From Anisus vortex (taxonomy: Eukaryota > Mollusca > Gastropoda > Planorbidae), in contig OX421499.1 in the NCBI GenBank assembly GCA_949126835.1, positions 8,077,026-8,141,025 on the forward strand: 64,000 nucleotides of DNA, written 5' to 3'. The notes under the pieces were generated by a model that saw only the letters and a program-made list of their open reading frames with translations, had not been told where the DNA came from and did no database searches. Made by a program: the position numbers and the translations under genes. This document shows, piece after piece, positions 60,701 to 64,000 of this stretch. How positions within the stretch are numbered: position 1 is the first letter of the stretch; each line of letters opens with the position of its first letter.

Positions 60701-63667
60701 GTGCCGAAAGGTTTTCGGATGACATCAAATTGATGGTTGGAAGAAAACCTCCATATATTTTCAACATTATGTGGAGATTCATCACTCCAACATTGCTTCT
60801 TGTAAGTTCCAACTTTTTGTTAGATACCGTTCTTGAATTGCTTGTATAAGTTAGCTATATTTTTTGTAATGCTTTTTGTGAGAGTTACCTTTCTTGTATT
60901 GCTATTTTTGTTGTTGTCAGCTACCGTCTTTTATATTACCTTTTTGTGATAGTTACAGTTTTTCATTGCCTTTTATTTTTAATGGTAAAGGTTCTCTCTT
61001 GCATAACTCGTCTATCTAAGCTTTTAATATTTTTGAACGCTGTTTTAAGTTACCTTTACTGTATGTGTGAGTTACCGTTCTTGTATTGTGATGGTACGCT
61101 ATTTGTTTCAACACAACATCCTAATTCGTTGGCCGTGGTTAGCCGCAAACAGTGTTGCCAAAAAAAATATTCACAAACAGCCAAACATAACTCGAATTCT
61201 ATTCTTAGAAAATTAAGTTTTAAAAAACCTATATCTAGCTTGAAGTATTACGAATCGGCAGCTAAGAAAAAAAAACTAAATCTGACAGTTTACTATACTT
61301 CAAAGTAGTTGTACTTCTGCTAACGAGATACCATTGCTGCTTCTGAAAGGTATCAATCTTGTGTGAGGAATTGCTGTTGTATATAATAATAATAATAATA
61401 TTTTTATAGCGCTGCCAACAAACATAATGTAAGCTCAGAGCGCTTTTATCATAAACCATAGACTCTAATATACACGGACCGCTTGCTTTAGTATTTCTGC
61501 TATATGATGACTTGAAACACTCATGTTCGGAATTCCCGATTCTAAATAACGTAATTGCTATACAGGAAATAAAGTTATTGATATACAACTTCCGTTTTAT
61601 TTAATCGCTATGATTTTCTCAATGAAAAATTAAAATCGAAAGTTGTACAGAGCGGAAACATTTATAGATCAGTGTTGTGTGCGCACGGAAAAAGAATATA
61701 AGCTCTAAAAATAGAGCAGGCGGTCCATCTTTTTAAAGTCAATGATAATAGGATTAATAGGCCTACAAGTATTCATTTAAAGTTGAAAAAAATGCGATTT
61801 AATAAAACGGAACTTGGATGAAAATTACTTCACTTAAAATCGGGAATTGCAAAAAAAAGAAGCTAATAGCATAACGAACTAAAGCAAGCGGTCCTTGAGA
61901 TTATAGTCTATGATACAACTAAGAACACGGAAATTAGGCTAGGAGACAAAGCTAACTGATGATATAAAACAAATATTACAAAATCAAAAAAGTAGCATTA
62001 ACTGACCCAACCTATAAGTAAGACAGTAGGGGTCTAAAGCATGTTAAATATGTCATAAAGAGTTATTACCTTCATCTGCTCATGAAAAGTTTCTCCGCTC
62101 TTTTTGTCCTTTCCATACAATGCTTTTTTTTCTTTCGTAAATGAGAAGTCTTAATGAAGTGTGACCTTTTGAAATGGAAGACATCGTGAATTTCCGGTGA
62201 CATTTCCCACCATATTCGTAAACAAAAAACATGCTTTTGGTGGTGTTTGACAAATGATTTCAACCTCGACGGCCATTTCTGGTCTCTTAGAAATATACAA
62301 AGGCTAAAAGATTAGTTATGAGGTATCCGTTTTTAATATCAAAAGTGAGTAGGCGATAAAAAATACTCAAAGTGCTTGTCGCGTTAGGTTAAATATATGT
62401 TTGTTTACAAAATAAATTAGTCAAGAGTTGCGTCCTTGGTTATTAAAAAAACAAAAAACAAATGTGCAGATTAAAAAACAAAACCTAAAAAAAAACAAAA
62501 ATTCTTTTGCATCAAGCAATTATTTTTTGGGAAAATAAATAAGTGATTCTTCACATCTGACATTCACAATCCATAGTTTACTTTTGGCGACATCTTTTGG
62601 AAATAAAATAAATTTAATCATCAACATCTTTTCATACAACCAGTAACGCAGCACACAGAAATGTTTCGAATCAAATGATCGAATAGGACCGGAAATGTAA
62701 TACTCTTCAACCGTTTATGGATGCATACTCGTTAAGACTTGTCAATGTCCCAGTGTTCTCATGCGTTTGGCACATATAAACAAGACATTGGCTATTACTG
62801 TAATGTTGATATTCTAGTCATGCCAAATTTGATTCTTTTCCAGATTCTGTTAGTGACCTCGCTGATGACCTACGAGGCGCCAATATTTGAAGGTTATAAG
62901 TACGGCGATGGAGCCGTTGCGTTTGGTTGGATGATGGCCATCGTCTGGTTCCTGCCTGTACCAATTGTGGCCATGATCAAATTAATCAGGTCAAGCGGAA
63001 GTATTCGTAACGTGAGTACATCTTTTATCCATCCTATTAGAATTATCTCATTTTTGTATCAGTCTATCTATTTAACTAGCTTCGGTATCCCCCGGGCATC
63101 AAACACTGGCGAAGTGTGTAAAACGCAGATACGTTCACATTAAGTGCACACCGGCGGGCGAACACATGAGGGACAGTCCCTCGTTGCGCCTCTGAGGTTA
63201 ATTGCACTGTCGAGAGGCTCCGAGACTCGCTGAGAAGTAATAAGGGCAACAGTCAGTCTCAAACCCGCCCTTGTGCCTGGTTGTCCAGATATATAGTATG
63301 GACTTTGTGCTACATGGCGACAATGCAGGTATACGAGCGAGGAGGGAGCCGCCACAATAATGATCCTAGGGGAACTCCGCAGGTGGGGAGTGAAGTGTAT
63401 GTACTGCGGATACCTTACCCCAATGCATGTTACGCAACACGACTTAACTAACTACGTATTTTATGCATCTTAAATTTAAAGTTATTAATAAATATTTTTA
63501 CACATTTTTTTCTCTCTAACAACCAGAGATTACGAGAAACGTGTACGCCAGCTCCTGACTGGCAGCCTGGTGACGTCAGCTTCCGGGAACTTTACAGACA
63601 GAAGACGCGCCCACCTGCTTTCTGCAGTTTTCCACGCCCGCCATGTTTATCTCAAGTGTCGCACTAG
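39777..63667 (+). CDS. SLC6-family sodium-coupled transporter, copy 2 (complete, 13 exons)
   Basis: Coding exons 39777-40011, 41871-42002, 47670-47979, 48922-49054, 50840-50955, 52747-52869, 53394-53518, 54363-54475, 55843-55974, 59930-60029, 60701-60801, 62844-63011 and 63527-63667 give 1929 nt, 642 residues, usual for SLC6. The ATG is the first in frame after TGA at 39693 and has A at -3. Seen: [14 protein letters not shown] in TM1 (58-71), FLIPY (81-85), Cys163 and Cys172 in the outer loop, four Asn-glycosylation sequons (184, 188, 195, 209), TM6 [12 protein letters not shown] (322-333), TM7 Cys359 in place of Asn, TM8 Asp427, outer-gate Asp483. It likely carries a small amino acid or related solute with sodium at the plasma membrane. 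The substrate is unknown; glycine/proline-like by resemblance only. It lies 16.7 kb downstream of copy 1 in the same orientation. Confidence 0.93.
40360..40690. repeat. Degenerate tandem repeat, about 60 bp
   Basis: Units resemble CTAGTTCTATGGAACTTTTT followed by AGCACAAGACAGTATAAG, about five to six diverged copies. It is in intron 1 of copy 2. Confidence 0.7.
40774..41092. repeat. 29 bp x 11 array grown from a hAT end
   Basis: The unit is GCAGGGATCGCCAACCTAGT followed by CACTCTAGA, at 40774, 40803 and every 29 bases. The 12th unit start (41093) runs straight into the hAT-like relic at 41093-41278. The unit thus consists of the element's terminal repeat plus flanking bases. Confidence 0.93.
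41093..41278 (-). mobile_element. Short hAT-like relic (family H1) next to the 29 bp array
   Basis: The left end is CAGGGATCGGCAACATACGA and the right end is AGCTTGCCGACTCCTG. The interior shares GCTGTTGGCACGCTAATGAA with other reverse H1 copies. It lies in intron 1 of copy 2. Confidence 0.7.
41279..41490 (+). pseudogene. 3' fragment of the CR1/jockey-like LINE
   Basis: It matches the C-terminal region of the LINE at 16270-18815 (AGTAAAGTAGTAAATAATAC, then GAATGGGTTGCCTGAACAAA). It is decayed by indels and overlaps two minus-strand open frames that are chance. Confidence 0.7.
41625..41752. repeat. Minisatellite, 32 bp x 4
   Basis: The unit is TCTCTTTAGTGGATTAAAGT followed by GATACCTAATGG, at 41625, 41657 and 41689, with a fourth variant copy. 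It lies about 120 bases before exon 2. Confidence 0.85.
41871..42002 (+). CDS. SLC6 copy 2, exon 2 (TM2)
   Basis: The acceptor is TTTTCTACAG and the donor GTAACG at 42003. It encodes [20 protein letters not shown] and [20 protein letters not shown]. Tyr85 is the chloride-site Tyr (GAT1 Tyr86). It is phase 1 at both ends. Confidence 0.93.
42003..42789. other. Intron 2 of copy 2, AT-rich, no gene
   Basis: AT-rich unrecognised sequence with a T run near 42410-42420. It may include the eroded left part of the hAT relic that follows. Confidence 0.4.
42790..43622 (-). mobile_element. Degraded hAT transposon (family H1), left end lost
   Basis: It aligns with 12230-13477, sharing GGTTAATTATCTCCCTT and GATTTCACGGAAAGATATGC, and the right end GGCACGCGTGTCTTAGGTTG with CCGATCCC. 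The minus strand holds a short eroded open frame (42924-43121; [15 protein letters not shown]) that matches the same position in the other copy. Confidence 0.75.
44030..44288 (-). mobile_element. tRNA-derived SINE, family A, with target duplication
   Basis: CATAATTCC flanks it (44021-44029 and 44289-44297). On the minus strand the head reads GGCACGGTAGCCGAGCGGCA then GCGCG, with box B GGGTTCGAATCTTGG. This is the best-preserved tRNA-like head in the window. It is in intron 2 of copy 2. Confidence 0.9.
44580..44597 (+). repeat. G-run (homopolymer)
   Basis: A run of about 16 G. Such runs are prone to sequencing and copying errors. Confidence 0.8.
44926..45450 (+). mobile_element. SINE-like family B, full-length copy
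   Basis: A tRNA-like head (GGCGTGGCTCAGTGGTCTAC, box B GGTTCGAAACCC) precedes a long GC-rich body. The body holds CACCGGCGGGCTAACGCATG and CTACCGGGTGACAATGCAGA, then CACGATAATGATCCTTAGGG. The tail is GGCTCGTCCGGGTTTTGAGA. At about 525 bp it is long for a SINE. Open frames on both strands are repeat read-through and recur in every copy. Confidence 0.78.
45690..45755. repeat. (TC)n-(CA)n microsatellite
   Basis: A TC run (about 45697-45732) is followed by a CA run. Open frames over it are low complexity. Confidence 0.92.
46227..46376. repeat. 75 bp direct duplication
   Basis: Two copies start ACGGGGCTCTTATAAAGGCA and ACGGGGCTCTTAAAAAGGCA and both end ATCTAGGTCTATCTAA. It is a simple local duplication in intron 2 of copy 2. 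Confidence 0.85.
46500..46705 (+). mobile_element. Diverged SINE, family A
   Basis: It retains AGTTCTGATGTGTACGTGAC, AACTGGTGAACGCTGCTTCA and CTTGACCCATGT. It has many changes and is older than the other copies. Confidence 0.65.
46706..47400. other. Intron 2 of copy 2, no gene seen
   Basis: Unrecognised AT-rich sequence without reading frames or repeat boundaries. Confidence 0.5.
47425..47612. repeat. Degenerate repeat, about 30 bp, TGTTTGTATGCAC
   Basis: Units resemble ATCATGTTTGTATGCACAGA, about six diverged copies. Two open frames start here and run into exon 3 by chance. Confidence 0.75.
47670..47979 (+). CDS. SLC6 copy 2, exon 3 (TM3, large outer loop)
   Basis: The acceptor is CTACACCAG and the donor GTAAGT at 47980. 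It begins [20 protein letters not shown] (TM3) and runs into the long extracellular loop, with Cys163-Cys172 (the family disulfide) and sequons NQT, NVT, NET and NGS. It ends EEFW plus a split codon. This exon of copy 1 lies outside the window. Confidence 0.92.
48049..48240. mobile_element. hAT-type MITE, 192 bp, with perfect 8 bp duplication
   Basis: Ends are CAGTGCCCTCACATAAG and, inverted, CGCCACATAAGCTTGTAAAG then GCACTG. GTTGTACT flanks it on both sides (48041-48048 and 48241-48248). It is G-rich inside and carries no protein. It lies just after exon 3 of copy 2. Confidence 0.88.
48922..49054 (+). CDS. SLC6 copy 2, exon 4 (TM4)
   Basis: The acceptor is TATCAACAG and the donor GTAACC at 49055. 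It encodes [18 protein letters not shown] and the TM4 helix, ending KGVKSVGK. The acceptor CAG followed by CAACA leaves a small chance of a start three to four bases away, but only this one keeps the frame. Confidence 0.9.
49055..49640. other. Intron 4 of copy 2, first part, no gene
   Basis: Unrecognised sequence up to the 66 bp array. No reading frame with family features. Confidence 0.5.
49641..50357. repeat. Minisatellite, 66 bp x 10 plus a partial
   Basis: Units start at 49641, 49707 and every 66 bases; the unit begins TAGTCTATCTGTCCATAAAG. Copies are almost identical. Because 66 is a multiple of three, the minus strand stays open for 223 codons as a 22-residue repeat ([20 protein letters not shown], then NN). 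It lies in intron 4 of copy 2. A coding role is not supported. Confidence 0.95.
50700..50790 (+). mobile_element. LINE 3' tail (CR1/jockey-like family)
   Basis: GGATGAGCGTAAGACGCAAA, AAGAGCATTTGTAATGTACA and AGATAAGATGA match the last 80 bases of the LINE at 16270-18815. It is a very short 5'-truncated insertion ending 50 bases before exon 5. Confidence 0.75.
50840..50955 (+). CDS. SLC6 copy 2, exon 5 (TM5)
   Basis: The acceptor is TTATCTAG and the donor GTTTGA at 50956. It encodes [20 protein letters not shown] and FYLKPDF. Five of 38 residues differ from copy 1. Confidence 0.93.
51774..52230. mobile_element. MITE family M2, copy 2 (457 bp)
   Basis: The ends are TTAAAGACCAAGTGAAGAG and CTCTTCACTTGGTCTTTAA. 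It is collinear with 35257-35707 and highly similar. It is in intron 5 of copy 2; the other copy is intergenic, so they are separate insertions. Confidence 0.82.
52231..52746. other. Intron 5 of copy 2, last part, no gene
   Basis: A 52 bp direct duplication (ATTGATAGAGAACCAATATA) lies at about 52614-52713. The remainder is unrecognised. Confidence 0.55.
52747..52869 (+). CDS. SLC6 copy 2, exon 6 (TM6)
   Basis: The acceptor is CTTTACAG and the donor GTCAGT at 52870. It encodes [20 protein letters not shown] and [14 protein letters not shown]. Gln323 and Ser327 are the GAT1 Gln291 and Ser295 positions. The upstream open frame (52616 on) is intron read-through. Confidence 0.93.
52870..53393. 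other. Intron 6 of copy 2, no gene
   Basis: AT-rich, with a TA run at 52999-53015. The open frame crossing into exon 7 is chance. Confidence 0.55.
53394..53518 (+). CDS. SLC6 copy 2, exon 7 (TM7)
   Basis: The acceptor is TGTCACCCAG and the donor GTAATC at 53519. It encodes [19 protein letters not shown] and the start of loop 4 ([10 protein letters not shown]). Cys359 sits at the Asn327 position of GAT1 and Ser363 at Ser331. The open frame before it is intron sequence. Confidence 0.93.
53519..54362. other. Intron 7 of copy 2, no gene
   Basis: Several TGACGTCA-like words (near 53556, 53743, 53770, 53813) occur, with a short G run near 54086. No repeat boundary was found; a possible decayed tRNA-like piece near 54040-54065 is too weak to call. 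Confidence 0.45.
54363..54475 (+). CDS. SLC6 copy 2, exon 8 (EL4 tip, TM8)
   Basis: The acceptor is TTGTTTTTCAG and the donor GTAAAG at 54476. It encodes [20 protein letters not shown] and a TM8 helix ending VALDTQ; Asp427 is the sodium-2 site Asp. Four of 38 residues differ from copy 1. Confidence 0.93.
54877..55335 (-). mobile_element. CR1/jockey-like LINE 3' fragment, reverse
   Basis: On the minus strand it matches the end of the LINE at 16270-18815 (inverse of GACGCTCCTTCTTTAAAGAA and of AACCCATTCCATGCCCGAAT). CA-rich sequence lies on both sides. The plus-strand open frame is chance. Confidence 0.78.
55336..55842. repeat. CA-rich intron sequence
   Basis: Imperfect ACACA/ATACATAC repeats lie at 55350-55500 and a CA run at 55575-55600. 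No gene. Confidence 0.7.
55843..55974 (+). CDS. SLC6 copy 2, exon 9 (end of TM8, TM9)
   Basis: The acceptor is CGTCTATAG and the donor GTAAGT at 55975. It encodes [16 protein letters not shown], then VMRKREV and TM9 ([17 protein letters not shown]). It is phase 0 at both ends and is followed by the intron with the 50 bp array. Confidence 0.93.
55975..56680. other. Intron 9 of copy 2, GC-rich block, no gene
   Basis: A GC-rich block at 56290-56578 (CGAGCCGAGAAGGCCCGCAG near its end) contrasts with AT-rich flanks and has an 80-codon open frame with no known domain. It could be an unlisted SINE or LINE end. Confidence 0.45.
56681..59864. repeat. Satellite-like array, 50 bp x 63-64
   Basis: The unit is AGAAGTAAAGATTTATGGAT followed by AAACTAGATCTAATAATGTA and TGAATACACT. 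Variants differ mainly at positions 12-14 (TTT, TAG, TAT, TGA, TGT) and at ACT/ATT. In the last kilobase the variant with GAATGGATAGAC recurs at 59031, 59181, 59331, 59431, 59581 and 59731, a 100-150 bp higher-order pattern. The whole array sits in intron 9 of copy 2. Confidence 0.96.
59930..60029 (+). CDS. SLC6 copy 2, exon 10 (TM10)
   Basis: The acceptor is ATTTCACAG and the donor GTAATA at 60030. It encodes [16 protein letters not shown] and ends IVAWIYG; Asp483 is the outer-gate Asp. It starts 65 bases after the 50 bp array. Confidence 0.93.
60030..60700. other. Intron 10 of copy 2, no gene
   Basis: Unrecognised sequence; open frames on the minus strand are short and lack domains. Confidence 0.5.
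60701..60801 (+). CDS. SLC6 copy 2, exon 11 (inner loop)
   Basis: The acceptor is GTTTTTGTAG and the donor GTAAGT at 60802. It encodes [20 protein letters not shown] and the start of TM11. It is the most diverged exon against copy 1 (13 of 33 residues). Confidence 0.92.
60802..61445. other. Intron 11 of copy 2, first part, no gene
   Basis: TTGTATTG/GTTACC words recur loosely at 60830-61090, perhaps a decayed repeat. An ATA/ATAAT microsatellite lies at 61382-61402. The 120-codon open frame has no family features. Confidence 0.45.
61446..61912. mobile_element. MITE family M1, copy c
   Basis: The outer ends are CCATAGACTCTAATATACAC then GGACCGCTTGCTTTAG, and the inverse, CTAAAGCAAGCGGTCC and GATTATAGTCTATG. 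An inner right end (GAGCAGGCGGTCCATC) lies at about 61703-61730, so this copy has two right ends as in copies a and b. Confidence 0.8.
61913..62843. other. Intron 11 of copy 2, last part, no gene
   Basis: It includes the block near 62150-62220 shared with 36388 (GACATCGTGAATTTCCGGTG). The rest is A-rich and unrecognised. An open frame crossing into exon 12 is intron read-through. Confidence 0.5.
62844..63011 (+). CDS. SLC6 copy 2, exon 12 (TM11-TM12)
   Basis: The acceptor is TCTTTTCCAG and the donor GTGAGT at 63012. It encodes [20 protein letters not shown] and a TM12 helix ([18 protein letters not shown]). It is 56 codons, phase 0 at both ends. Confidence 0.93.
63095..63450 (+). mobile_element. 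SINE-like family B, diverged copy
   Basis: It keeps CACACCGGCGGGCGAACACA, TCGAGAGGCTCCGAGACTCG, CAATGCAGGTATACGAGCGA and CCACAATAATGATCCTAGGG. It is 5'-truncated and is the most diverged copy. It lies in intron 12 of copy 2, the same intron that holds the foldback element in copy 1. Confidence 0.75.
63527..63667 (+). CDS. SLC6 copy 2, exon 13 (C-tail, stop)
   Basis: The acceptor is TAACAACCAG. It encodes [19 protein letters not shown] and the Pro/Cys-rich tail ending CLSQVSH, then TAG at 63665-63667. The tail is four residues longer than in copy 1. A candidate polyadenylation signal is at 63782. Confidence 0.9.
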   Translation, partial: RLRETCTPAPDWQPGDVSFRELYRQKTRPPAFCSFPRPPCLSQVSH

Positions 63668-63781
63668 TTTATAGAATTGTTGACCCACCTTCTATGTCTC
63701 AACGATATTTTTATTTGTTTCACAAAAATTATACGAGATTATATAAACTATGATACAGATTGTCCAATATATCGCAGTAAA

Positions 63782-63787
63782 AATAAA
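63782..63787 (+). promoter_or_regulatory. Candidate polyadenylation signal AATAAA
   Basis: AATAAA lies 115 bases after the SLC6 copy 2 stop codon. The hexamer is common in AT-rich DNA, so this is only suggestive. Confidence 0.4.
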
Positions 63788-64000
63788 TTACACAAGTATA
63801 AATACTCACTTCACGCTATTTTTTTAATAATAGCTTGAAGAAATAATCCTAGAAATATTCTTTTTCCTATGTTCTGCATGAAAAGAGAAAATGTTTATAA
63901 ATTTTACTTCTGCTCGAGAAGTGGCATACCAGGCAAATGGTAATAATTGAACATCATTTTAAAACCTATATACAATTTAATTACTATGCAAATCTGAACT

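Overview
This is animal nuclear DNA: AT-rich, dense in transposon debris, with protein-coding sequence split into short exons by consensus GT/AG introns of about 1 to 5.7 kb. The repeat content points to a lophotrochozoan, most likely a gastropod mollusc: tRNA-derived SINEs, CR1/jockey-like and RTE-like LINEs, hAT-type terminal repeats and intronic minisatellites. That identification is inference; no single sequence here proves the species.

The window holds two tandem, same-strand genes of the SLC6 family (sodium- and chloride-dependent neurotransmitter/amino-acid transporters, glycine/proline/GABA-like branch). Copy 1 enters from the left already in progress: exons 4-13 lie between 623 and 23059 and its first three exons are upstream of the window. 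Copy 2 is complete in 13 coding exons from the ATG at 39777 to the stop at 63667; the spliced CDS is 1929 nt, 642 residues, 12 predicted membrane segments. All ten shared exons keep the same phases, nine of the ten have the same length, and a hand count gives roughly 81% amino-acid identity, so this is a tandem duplication. Both copies replace the conserved TM7 asparagine of the sodium-1/chloride site with cysteine, the most biologically interesting point in the window.

Everything else is non-coding or mobile. Introns of copy 1 hold a nested MITE pair (783-1540), an 11 x 35 bp array, a 39 x 28 bp array (7812-8903), a hAT MITE with perfect 8 bp duplications (10270-10786), a 1.8 kb hAT relic (11702-13477), LINE fragments (14620-14930 and 16270-18815) and a 2.9 kb inverted-repeat element (19941-22812). 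The 16.7 kb spacer between the genes holds an RTE-like LINE with a 13 bp target duplication, SINEs, a long-TIR element, nested LINE tails and a TA-flanked element (37022-38165). Introns of copy 2 hold a 29 bp array grown from a hAT end, a second hAT relic, both SINE families, a 66 bp array that stays open in one frame, and a 64 x 50 bp array (56681-59864) with higher-order structure.

No prokaryotic operon, CRISPR array, rRNA or free-standing tRNA gene was seen; tRNA-like sequences are SINE heads. The candidates for something undescribed are the SLC6 subgroup with the altered ion site, and several unnamed repeat families with clear boundaries.
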